DNA of 64,000 nt. Source: Dichotomocladium elegans. Its lineage: Eukaryota > Mucoromycota > Mucoromycetes > Mucorales > Lichtheimiaceae. Under the pieces are notes generated by a model, which was given only the letters and a program-made list of their open reading frames with translations, searched no databases and was not told where the DNA came from. The stretch is taken from NCBI GenBank assembly GCA_025716815.1, contig JAIXMN010000007.1, positions 141,501 through 205,500 on the forward strand, read 5' to 3'. The position numbers and the translations under genes are program-made. Within the stretch, counting starts at the first letter, position 1, and every line of letters begins with the position of its first letter. This document shows, one piece after another, positions 29,748 through 40,436 of this stretch.

Positions 29748-32227
29748 TTACTGGGTCTGGAGCTCTACATAGTTGGCTGGAATTGATCACGTCAGAACAA
29801 TGCAGTAGCAAGGAGCACAGTTTATGGTCTATTGCTTTGCTCGACGTACCTGGAAAGAGACCAACCGTCTTGCCATCTGCAGCAACACCCTGCCACCAAT
29901 CTTCACTGACAAACTCAATATAGGTGATCACATGCCCTTCTTTGAACGAAATCTCATTATCCTCGCCTGCATCGTAGTCATAAAGTGCAACTGCTGTTAC
30001 GCCTGAATCTTGCTTAGGTGTCGCCGGCGGGACCGTAACTGTCGGCTCAGGAGCAACGGCTGGCGCTGGTGCGGCTGGCACAGCTGCCTGAGGCTTTGCT
30101 TCTTCCAGGAGCTGTACATAATTAGCTATAATATGTTCCATTTCCGTGAGTAATTGTTCAAAATTATATGCTTTTAAACCTACCAGGGAAAAGCCCCTGT
30201 TTTTTGCCATCCTCGCTGACACCGAACCACCAGCCTTCGTCGACTTGATCGATCTGGACAATCACCTCGCCCTCATCAAGTGTCATCTCGTTCTCCTCGC
30301 CTGTATGAATTGCCCTCTTTTTAGAATAATCGCTATCTTATGCCATTCTATCCGACTCGTTTTACATACTTGCAACATAGCTGAACAAAACGACTGCCGA
30401 GGTACCATTGTTCGGCTGACCAACAGCAGTGCCTGCTGCGCTGGAAGCAGCATGTACGGCCCGATCCGCAGTCTATAAAACAAGTATATCGTCGCATTAG
30501 CGCTGCAAGTGATAGTCCCTTGGATCCGCAGACCCTTTTTACCTCGTCTAGTTGATCATGAAGGGCGGATTCTTCTTCCATCTGCTCTTTCTCATGGATA
30601 GCGGCAGTAGTAGCAGCCGCAGTAGCAGCCGCAGTAGCAGCAGCCATTGCCTCAGCCTACCAAAAAACTATCAGCGAACATTTTTGCTTCTTCCCTCAAA
30701 AGTCGAAAGTTTCACTTTGCCTCCAAGCGTTCTTTTTCCAAGCGACGCGCTTCCTCTGCCGCTTTCCTTTCTCGCTCTTCTTCCTCAGCACGGCGTCGTT
30801 GCTGTTCTTCACGTTGGCGTGTCTCTTGCTCTTGCTGACGACGTCGATCTTCCTCTGCGCGCTTCTGTGCTTCTTGTTGAAGAACTTCAAATTCTTGCTG
30901 TCTGCGTCGCTCGGCTTCTTCCTCAGCACGGCGCTTCTGTTCGGCTTCTTCTTGCTGCCGGCGGAGCTCGTCTTGCCGACGCCTGGCCTCGGCTTCCTGT
31001 TGCTGCTGCCTCTGTTGACGCTCGTTCTCTTCGCGCTCCCGTCGCGCAGCATCTTCTGCAGCAGCCCTGTTGCGCTGTGCGAGCTCACGCGAGGCCTTTT
31101 CTTCTCGCTCACGAGCTTCGCGTTCCGCACGCTCGCGTTCGGCTCGCACGGCTGCTGCACCGGAATCCTGTTGCGCTTGCGGGTTCCATCGACCCGCAAG
31201 AGGCTTTGGAGCAGTCTGAACGGGTTGGTAGCTAGTGCCCTACAAAGCCAAGTTCTCATGTCTGTTAACGAAGGGGATAGCATAGAAAATGGGAATAGAG
31301 AACCCCACCACAGGCGCAGGAGCACCTTCACGTCGCATCGACTCACGCTGCATAGCAGCGATATCAGGAATCTCGGTCTTCTTGTACACCGAGTTCTGCA
31401 TAAAATAAATGTATATATTAAGCACGGCCACTGTGTTCTCAATATATACTGATCAAGCTACTCACAACAGGTTTGACCGCAGGTTGAGGCCGGGCCTGCT
31501 CCTTATGAACGCTGTACTTGGAGCCAGATGATTCGGCGACGCGTTTCATGATCAGCTCAGGCTCCACGTCCGCCTAATGAAAATCATTGGGTTGGCCTCT
31601 TGCCCTCTTTTGTCTTCATGATGAATTCTCTACCCGTACCTCATCGCGTGCATTGATTTGAACGTGGAAGCTCTAGAAGACCACAATATGAGAAGAAGGG
31701 ACAAGGAACACTTTTAGAGCCAAATATCCTGTTAATTACCTTGAAAAAGCGAGACACCTCACTCAAGTGTGAGTTGAAGAAGCCCTTTCGAGTCTCTGGA
31801 ACACCGGTACCGCACTATCACCCAAAGATGAGCATTCAGAAAGATCATCGTGTTGCTGATGCTCTTGTTTCCCCTTGCTTACCCACGCGATGAAAACATA
31901 CTTGGGCAACTCGGTGTTGGGGTCAATGACTCGAGCAAAGGCGTACTGCATCTTGCCGTCGCTAAATTCATCATTCAACTCTTCCAGTCCATCTTCTGCG
32001 TTATGTACATTCGATAAGTAGCAGAACCCGGCAAGACCAGAAGCAGGTCTTGTTTTTCATTTTTTCTTTGCTTAGCACGTACCACCCGTGCCCTGTACAC
32101 GAAGATCGTTGGTGCCTTTGTCGTATGAAAACACAAGCCAGTTTGTAGGATTGCTGTCGCTGATCACGGCTTGATAAGCCTCGGCGAGATCCTTGCCGTG
32201 TGTGGAAAAGTTGACGTGGAGGCTCAT
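29748..32227 (-). CDS. Abp1/drebrin-like actin-binding protein (ADF-H, coiled coil, two SH3)
   Basis: Links actin patches to endocytosis. An N-terminal ADF-homology domain (start MSLHVNFSTHGKDLAEAY; later [44 protein letters not shown]) is followed by a linker with SGSKYSVHK. Next comes a long Glu/Arg/Gln-rich coiled coil (about 31,150-30,710), then an Ala-rich helix. Two SH3 domains close the protein: SYVAGEENEMTLDEGE...WWFGV...GLFPANYVQLLEE, and ALYDYDAGEDNEISFKEGH...DWWQGV...GLFPANYVELQTQ-stop. Both SH3 domains are split by an intron at the same point, after GLFP, suggesting tandem duplication. The stop is at 29748-29750, after a small last exon. Yeast Abp1 has one SH3; animal drebrin-like has one. 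A TA run lies just upstream of the ATG (32232-32248). Confidence 0.88.
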
Positions 32228-33900
32228 GAAGTTATATATATATATATGTCTGTGCTCAAGACGCAGAAAATACGAAAAGAATGGGGCTAACCAGTTTTAA
32301 TTCGGAAAGGGCTGGCAAGAAAAGCGCGCATACACAGTTGAGCCTCCGCACTCTAAAAATAATCCAGATCTTGGCAGTTCTGCATGAAGGTGCCAGTTTC
32401 CCCTTCTTTCTCATGATCCCAACCCTCAGCAAGTTCTCTACTATCTATTGGAATTTATTCATTCTATTGCTTCTAAGAATGAAGGAGGAGAGAACATAAT
32501 ACTGCACCAAGTCCTGACGGAAGTACCAAGCATAAAATTCGAAAGATGGACTTCGTCGTTCACATGGTCAAACCTGGAGTGTGGTCGCCAGAAGCGATGA
32601 GGTCGATATGGTACCATGTCAAGAAGTCACCATGATAACAAGAGATTCTTAATGCTAGGTGTTATTCTCAGAATCGCGAAAAAATATGACTGTCATGTTC
32701 TGTCAAGCTACGTATACCGATTCATCCAGTAGTGTGAAGCAGGTCAGGGTCAAGGAAGCTTTGTGCAAATCGCAAATCCGGGAAGCATCAATCGATGATT
32801 GTCCAATTAGCTGCAGACTGACTTGAGAATAGCAGTTCCTGCGAACCATTTGTATACAAGATAAAATTGAAGTCGACGGAAAAACATTAACCTTTCCTCT
32901 TTACACTTTTAACTTACCGACCCAGCTCGTATAGGCGTGTCCAGATGTGCAAGTGGCGAGAAACATGGTGGTACTCCAGAAGCGGTGGCGACGCACGGCA
33001 GAGACAAAGCACGAGCGAACACCAGAGAAATATGCCGGGTGAGCGCGGGGACAAGCAGACGATGGCAAAAAAATGGGACCTCCTCGGATGTGAGCAACGG
33101 CGAATCGGCGGCAGGAACAACATATACATCCTCTCCAGAGGATGCTAGGTGTCATTTTAGGACTTTTCTTCCATAGTTTATCAAGTACGGATGAGATTGG
33201 CCAATCTACACAGGGCAGTAGGTGTTTGATTCGACCAAAAATGCGAGTAGATATAAAGATTCATCACCCATAAAGATTCTTGAACAAGACGCGATATCTA
33301 TTTTGTTGATCAATTCTGGGAAAAGTGTATATCCTGTGAACTACCTCTTGTTGCATTCAGACAACCGGCAACGCTATGAGCAAGGGTTTCTATGGATCAT
33401 ATCACAAATATTGGAACAGCTACCAAAGATTTAAAGTTATAAGCTGAGGACTAAGCACAATCGTTTTCCGACAAGTTATCCAGCTTATCAAGGACGTTCG
33501 ATTTAAGAAAAGAAAAAGAAAAGAAAAATATGTATTCTAACCATACCGACGCTCATGGCATGTATGGTGAGGAACAAGGAAAGTAATTATCGCCCTTTTA
33601 CAGTTGACAGGCGGCTTGTCTACTGAGCTTTCATCAGATGAGATAGCATAGCTGAGCATGCCACTAAATATTCGCTCACAACTATTCTAAGTGCACTCTA
33701 CCTTCTTTTTCAGACAGCATATAAAGGGTTATCACAGTAGATGGCTATGAATCCAAATATTTAATTAGGCGAATATAAACAAATTAGTTTCAGCGAGTTA
33801 TGTATAGGAGTTTCCGGCTGACGACTCTCCATTTATGATCCTGGTTCTTTTTCTTGCTAGAGTAGTTGTATCACATATCGATCCTAGGGAGGGGTAAAGG
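32228..33900. other. intergenic with dispersed repeat copy 2
   Basis: 1.7 kb without a supported gene. The only structured part is the repeat at 32,900-33,290; the rest is AT-rich with scattered stops. 33,720-33,900 is the 3' side of the F-box gene. Confidence 0.4.
32900..33290. repeat. dispersed repeat, copy 2
   Basis: Co-linear with 10,010-10,370 (see that entry). It carries the same ordered landmarks: TCCAGATGTGCA, CTCCAGAAGC, GGGTGAGCGCGGGGACAAGC, GGCCAATCTACA and ATATAAAGATTCAT. Like copy 1 it begins near a CTTACC..C element and is more GC-rich than its flanks. No transposase follows this copy directly. Confidence 0.65.
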
Positions 33901-35571
33901 TCAGCAAATCAAATATATAGTACTCATCTCCCTCTCATCTGTTACGCCTGATGTATACCCAATATTGATTTCCATATTGCCGGTCGTTAAATCGTCAAAC
34001 CAGCCCGAAGGGATGTTGTAGCTCCAAGCCTCGTAAACTAGTGTCACCTTGCGGATGCGCGTGCTCGCATTGAGCATGTCCTTTAACATGCGGTATTGGT
34101 AAGAAGGCCAGTTTCTGAGCTGGATTTCCTCAAAATTGTCGAAATATGGCATTGAATCGGCCTCAACTTCGACCCCCTGATCTAAGCGAAGAATTCGGGC
34201 GGAAGGTAATAATGGAAGAGCCGTCATGGGAACTTCTGTCCAGAGGCCAGATGGTCTGATCTCAAGTAGCTTCAATCGCTCGAATGTTCTCATGAATCCA
34301 AACATGTCGCATTGAGATAGACCGCCGCGATTGATGGGAAGGTCTGGGGCGAAACTGAGAAATTCAAGCGTATGCGCGAATGGTTCAAGAAGCGCTGCTG
34401 TCCAATCGACGCGGAATCTGGAAGGCAAATAAACCTTGGTCAAATGCTTGAGATTTTTAACGGCATCGATTAGATCGAGTGCAGTTTCCATGCCCTCCTC
34501 TCCCGATAAGTTGCCGCAGAATTTAACACCGAGTTCCTCAAGGTTAGGACAATGTTTTATCATATATATGAGATCCTTGGCAATATAACATGACTGGCAC
34601 CGAAAAGATTTGAGGCGAGTTGTTTCGATACGTATTCCTGGCGGAAGGATTACGAGATCAAGAGTCACAACACAGGCCAGGACATCAGTGACGAACTGGT
34701 GATCGAACTCGCGGTCTAACGCGACGACCTCGAATGGAGTTTGGAGACGGGGAGATGAAGCTGGGGTTCTTTTACAGATATTGATAATTGGATCGTTGCA
34801 TGCCAGGAATCCGCGAAAGGCAAATATTGCCAAGCGGGGACATAATTGCCGAATGACAGGAAAAGGTACGTTCCAGGCCTTGTCCGAACTGTAGCTATGT
34901 ACAAACAGTATTTCCAGGTTTCGACATAATCCGAAGATAAATCCCCAACTGGCTATGTTAGATTTAGTTATGACGAGTGTGTGTAACTGATTATAGACTG
35001 GGAGTTGATTGATAGGATTTCTGCCCGGTGGTATATCCACAATGAACTCGTCGAGACACATCCTGATCAAGAGTATTTTCAGTCCTGTAAATACAGTGAG
35101 AATGGCGGCTAGGCAATGCTCAATCTCATGTGAAACTGCATTTATATCGAGACATGCGAGATTGCTGGTATTCTGCCCGCACGCAGTGGAGAGTTCCTCA
35201 ACAGAGCGAAAGTAAACACTTCTGAAAACTAAAACCACAAAGAGTTATCAATAACAAAATGGCAGCGTAGAAAAGATCGACAAATGCATGGAACGTTTCT
35301 TGCCTAAGCTGTGAAGCTGCCCTGGAGGAATTACATCAAGAGATATATTTTGGTCCGCCACTAGCAACTTCTCCACAGATGGGAAGAGATGGAGATTGTT
35401 GATGTATCGCTGACCGTCTGCGATGGGCACCTGAAAAGAGTGAAACGAGCTGCTCAACGCTAATGGAGTCAAAGTACGCCAACTTCGGCACACCTGAACG
35501 CACGTAAACCAGTCGTCCGTGTCCAGAAGAAGGAGGATATCGGTGATAACGTCAAGCGGTAAACGGTCCAT
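33901..35571 (-). CDS. F-box / leucine-rich-repeat-like protein
   Basis: Probable substrate receptor of an SCF ubiquitin ligase. The N-terminus is an F-box (MDRLPLDVITDILLLLDTDD...CVQVCRSWRTL). The remaining 480 or so residues are leucine-rich repeats of irregular length, such as CPNLEELGVKFCGNL, LKHLTKVYLPSRF and FERLKLLEIRPSGLW. Two exons are needed: the junction HSL|VFRSVYFRSVEEL uses intron 35229-35303 with a GC donor (TTAG|GCAAGAAACG). The start at 35571 places the F-box at the very N-terminus; an in-frame ATG at 35655 would add 28 residues. F-box proteins of this kind are numerous in Mucoromycota. Target unknown. Confidence 0.75.
35229..35303 (-). other. 75-bp GC-AG intron in the F-box gene
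   Basis: The minus-strand donor TTAG|GCAAGAAACG and acceptor GTGGTTTTAG|TTTTC join the F-box exon and the repeat exon in frame (TTA G|TT TTC AGA). I found no GT donor that does the same. Confidence 0.65.
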
Positions 35572-35984
35572 TCCTTTTGGTAATGGTGGAGAAAACGAAT
35601 TGTGGCAGCCAGAAAGAAAGACTAATCTTTTTAAATTCGAAAAACTAACAAACATATTCGCGTGACATGTGCTATGTACAAATCCGCGGCCGCCACAAAC
35701 ATAATCTGGTGTTCAGCATCCCAATCTGGAGCATAACTATCTTTGACATAAACGTCAATAGTTGAATGGTACCAGAACTGAGACATTGTTTCGCACCCAT
35801 GACTGTTAGAATTGATGCTGTACAATCGTACTAGCAGATATTGACCAAACGATGAAGCAAAAGAATTCAGGCACGGCTACGTAGTAAAAATGTTACATAC
35901 GAATAAGATGTCGCACAAAAACTCAGCAAACTCATTCCCATAAATAATTCGATCGGTTCTTCCACGTTTACCAATCCTTCTCTT

Positions 35985-37120
35985 CCAATAACGCATTCAT
36001 CATTCTTAAATAAGTAATTAATTTCTATCTGCAGGTGAAAGGGTCATGTTGTTGATGATCATGGGTACACTGAGGTTATGGACTGTATTATTGATGAGGA
36101 GGCCATTTCTCTTTTATCTTTAATTCCCACATGGAAACATCTGCGTAATCCAAATTCACAAGGGTAATTCTAAGCACGTTGCTACTCATATTTTGCGAAC
36201 AAAATGAATGGAAGAAAGAAGCAGGCTCTATGTGCATTTACATAGCTTACACTGACCAAGGCAAGGACAGACTTCCCAAACGGATGTTTAAGAAGATTTG
36301 GAGTGCATTAGCTCCCTGGAAGCAGTTATGAATCGCATTTCCGTCTGGCACATCCACAGCCATGGATAGTATTTTTAGGAGCCAAAGCACCAAGGGTTGC
36401 CTATATATTCTTAACAAAAGGGCCATTAAAGCTTTGGCTTTAGACGTGTTGATGAAACTACCATCCATTCCCTTCGAGGAATTTACCTATAGAGGAAATA
36501 TTTAAATGCTCTGAAGTAATTAAAGACCTTCAAGACGGAACTCTATTGGTTTGCAAAAAACGAATGCATCTCATCCTTGAAAAGGCTCAACTTCTGCGGA
36601 TATCCATGATCTCATTGACTGGGAGCACTAGTGGAACATGACTTACATTGACTTTAGAAGAACTGCGTTTTCCTCGACGAATCTGGATTTCATATATTAA
36701 GGCGCAGCACAACATGACATGACAATTTTGGGAGCGGTCCAGGCATCCGTATCATTAATGTAGCTTATATCCACCACAGCTATCAAGAGAGCAACAAAGA
36801 AGGTTCTGGAAGGGGGGATCCATTAATTGTATACATACAATAGACGAGATGAATAGGAATAAGCATATGCAAATCCATTTACCTGGTAATGCATCTAGCA
36901 TAAGGCTGAAGCTATTTCCAAGTATGCTATGACATTGATGTTCTTATCATCTATCATACTCAATCCTATTGAGCAGTTTTGGTCAGCTGCTAAGAGCAAA
37001 GCAATACACAACAGACTCTTGGAAAGTGGGTCGTCGTCGATGCGGCAAATAACTCAAGCGTCGAATAGGTTTTATAAAGCTAAACCATTTTCAGGACTTG
37101 TCTCTTGTTCTTCGAGGTAA
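35985..37120 (+). mobile_element. decayed Tc1/mariner-type element, copy B
   Basis: Plus-strand remnants in order: a segment near 36,040-36,110 shared with copies C and E (GTCATGTTGTTGATGATCATGG region); AYTDQGKDRLPKRMFKKIW (about 36,245-36,300), equivalent to the YTDQDK helix-turn-helix start in copies A and D; and LNPIEQFWSAAKSKA (about 36,960-37,005), the catalytic Glu region. The first and second catalytic Asp regions are not recognisable, and frames are broken. Confidence 0.65.
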
Positions 37121-38249
37121 CAAGCTAACAGGTATCATGGGGAATAAGGTTAAACCGATTTATGACAATTGTTTAAAGATCATTTTGGTATAGTCATATA
37201 AAAAGAAAAAGAGTGAATATGAGTAGATGTTGGATACTGTCATATTGAAACATAAGAGGATTACTTCTATAACAAACATAGTAGCGTTTAGGTTTTAGGG
37301 TGGAGTGTATATACTGAATGAACGAATGAACTCAACAATATAGCTACAAGGTGTCATACAAGGTATGAAAGAGTACTGGAAGCATATTTGCATGACCACT
37401 TTCCTGATTTATATGAAGCAACTTGTCAGCAGAACAGATGATAAAGAGCCAGACAACAAACGCAGCATTGCGCCAAAGCTGTAGGCCAACATAAGGTGGA
37501 CTTTGTTATTGACTATCCTTCTTATATCTTCTCTCTCTCTCGCCGGTGCCAGACGAAAAGGATGGCATCGTCGCCATAAAATAAATCCTTCGATGAATGG
37601 GTATGTCTTCGCTCGAAAACATTTAATCCATAAGAACAACCCCATCCGACCGTGGACAAAGGCAGTTTTAGACAAAAAGTTTTTTTTCGTCCGACCGTAG
37701 ATCGATCTATCAACTCCCTCCGACTCCTTCTCTTCTCATCAAACTCATCCTTCACCCTCGCTGCCATGGCTTTGCACCTCATTGTGAGTCTATACGATAT
37801 ATTGCCTTGTTTTCCGATACTGATCAATCTTATCCATACCGGGCTTCCATGGTGAGCTGTGCTTTGGATATCTTATGCAAGCCCTTTCGTCCTTGTGTGA
37901 TTATACCAAGCATTATCAATGATTAACAAACATACACCCCGCAAAGAACTCAAGTATGACAAAGTTCTTTATCACCTGTATGGTTGATGAGTTCTTCTAT
38001 ACAATCAGACAGGTGATCATCCACACGTCATAAATATATATCTCAGCAATCGTTTCAACTATCCAAAGAAATCTGGGATCCGATATCTTCATATATTCAT
38101 TCATATCCTTCCTTTTTTCATATGTTCATATCCATATACATAACATGGCGGTATCTGTAGAAGTATCACAAACTGGATCATAGTTTTTTCCCCATTACGA
38201 CAGTTAACTATACACCTGTAAGAATGAGAGACGGATCCTTCATAGTCGC
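37121..38249. other. intergenic; possible orphan 5' end of a gene near 37.7-37.8 kb
   Basis: Mostly AT-rich. At 37,690-37,795 there is a CT-rich leader, an ATG in good context (GCCATGG, 37,766) opening MALHLI, and then a perfect-looking donor (ATT|GTGAGT). No downstream exon can be found before the transposon at 38.25 kb, so this may be a gene beginning cut off by element insertion, or chance. Confidence 0.3.
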
Positions 38250-39640
38250 TCAACTTCAGGCTATTCGACTCTTCACTGATTCTTGTCATCAGTGTCTCAC
38301 TTTCCAAGAACCTATTACGCTTTACTTTGCTCTTTACAACCAACCAAAACTGTTCAACAGGATTGCGTTCAGGCGAGTAGAAAGGAAGATAAATACAGTG
38401 ATACCCTCGAGATTCGATCTATTGAGAGATATCTTCAGCCTTATGAATAGGTACATTGTCCATTACCAAATAATGGCCCTTCATATGTCGACACATATTC
38501 ATGGCACATAGGTTTAGGAAAGCCGAGACAATGTTCAGCTACAGTTCGTTTGCATGCAGCTGCGGAATGCCCCGCTCTTTTTTTCTTTTTTTTTTTTTTG
38601 GCTGGTAATTGTGGGAGTCTCAAACTACATTTAATGATGCCTGATGCCGAACTTACTCCCAGGATTGTGGTTGTTTGGGCTCTTGTTTTTGGCACTGTAA
38701 TTACTGCGGACTTCCCTTCCTTGGACCATGCCGTGTTGCGCTTCATGTTAACATGGAAACCAGACTCATAGGGAATACACAGTTTTTTCTTAAGTTAATG
38801 TCAGTCATGTCCCATCGACTCATACTATCAAGGCACTTGTGGATTCATGTATCACTGTTCCTGTCTGCAGGCTGAAATCGAACTTTCTCCGGTAAAACTT
38901 GCAGTCATGTTATATATCGATGGAGCGTCTTTTCGATAGTTTCAGACCCTCAAATCTCTGTATCAGTTGATCTCTCAGTTGCTCTAGAGCAATCAACGGA
39001 TTCGCAGCAACCCATTCTAAAATAGCACACTTATGCACTTTGTTGAGGACACTTGAACGACCTCTGCCCCTACTTTCTTAAAGGTGCTGTAGTGTCCTTT
39101 TCTTAATCTGACGCCCATCGCTGAACTGACCGAGTATAAATTTCTAGCTATTTTGCAGCAGCAGGTGCAATCAAGGCCTCCCCAAATATCAGTACGAAAA
39201 ATCTGATCTTATCTTTGTCGATGCACATTGTGTGGCGCGCTTAAAATCGACTTTTTTCATCTAAATCCTTTCGCTTGAGGGCATGCGTAGCATCAAGGTC
39301 AGGGTAACCCCAAAAGATAGACTATTCATATATTCTGTATGAGAACAAACGGATCGATGAGAATACATTTCCCCATCGACGACGCAGTACATAGGTTAAG
39401 GACAACCGCGCTCATCAATGACATGACCTTGCTCATCGTAAAAAAAAATAGATTGCTCATTTCAGAATGCAAAATGGGCAGAAAGGAAGAGGCAAAAAAC
39501 TGACTAATTCTTATAAAGATGGAAGCTTTTCTTTTTTGCGCCATCTTTCGCTTTGCATGCAACATTTACTTTGCCATTACGCGTAAAGGTCTCTGCGCAA
39601 AACCCAACTTCTATTCTCGTGATCTTGGGACTTCAGAAAT
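38250..39640 (-). mobile_element. decayed Tc1/mariner-type DDE transposon, copy C (most complete)
   Basis: The longest copy. Reading the minus strand: a region shared with copies B and E (39,340-39,480), the HTH-like part (39,100-39,270), then YESGFHVNMKRNTAWSKEG and VITVPKTRAQTTTILGVSS (38,750-38,640). These match the block after the first catalytic Asp; Tc1 families have DESGFH here, so the Asp is replaced by Tyr. The second Asp region (around 38,455, VMDNVPIH-like) and NP.EQFW region (38,340-38,370) follow. A homopolymer of T (38,578-38,600) interrupts the middle. Several frameshifts; inactive. Confidence 0.75.
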
Positions 39641-39778
39641 GCTAGGCCACGGCTTCAATTTTGGAAAACGGTGTATTCCAATTGCGCAAGGGGATCTATC
39701 CATCACGTGCGCGCCCTACCTGGTACACGAACCAGCAATGTTTAACGCCGAAGACACGCGCGCGCGTTTGGAACCGAG

Positions 39779-40265
39779 TTGACAAGGACGCTGTACGAGC
39801 CGCTGCTTCGATTCAGCAGCCGTGGGCAAACCGTTCAAGGAACACCGGCACCGCGTTCTAAAGTACAATCAGCAGCGCGAAAAGATGCGCCGGCTGCGGC
39901 TGGTACCGACAGAGCAAGGAGATTTGGACCACCAAGACATAGCAACAACACTGCAGCTGCTGCTGCAATCTGCGCAGCAGGTATCTCATGAGTGGTGGGA
40001 GCAATACGATGCTCTCCGTCGCACGCTCGTCTGCGACCTCCAGGAATCCGCCCAGTTCTGTGAACCGTGCCTGAGCCCATCTATGGGAAGCCCTCTGTCA
40101 GAGCGAATGTCAATGGGCTCGAGAGCAGTTCCCCTTTTTTGCGGAGATCGGACCAGACAGGCCCCACTCACAAGCACATGGGGTCAAAGATCGGTTGGAC
40201 AGCACTCGCAGCCTGTCCATCTGCTCGCATACCACTTCAACAGGTTAGCTAGCCATAACGAATGA
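39779..40265 (+). pseudogene. GC-rich hypothetical reading frame, probably frameshifted
   Basis: Markedly GC-richer than its surroundings. The frame from 39,822 encodes GKPFKEHRHRVLKYNQQREK...EQGDLDHQDIATTLQLLLQ...SHEWWEQYDALRRTLVCDLQESAQFCEPC, a plausible helical, charged protein. The segment just upstream reads well in another frame (MTRTLYEPLLRFSSRG, 39,779), so a one-base slip near 39,825 would join the two parts. I do not recognise a family. It may be a real small gene with an unseen intron, or a broken gene. It ends 172 bp from the chitin synthase stop, converging on it. Confidence 0.4.
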
Positions 40266-40436
40266 GAATACAACGATGCACTTGTCTTTATAAAGTATAT
40301 GAATATGAAATTGTTTACAACAAACAGAACATTGCATCGTATAGATAGAAATTAATTTTTTTCGTTTTTGTTGAATGGGGGGGGGGTTGAGATGAAGTTC
40401 AAGATGTAGCGTCGTATAAGCGTTGGTGTATTAGTT

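Noticed and set aside
30552..31235. Plus-strand open frame of 227 codons over the Abp1-like gene
   Set aside because: It is the antisense of the Glu/Arg/Gln coiled-coil region. Repetitive GAG/CGC codons keep the complementary strand open, and the protein has no family resemblance.
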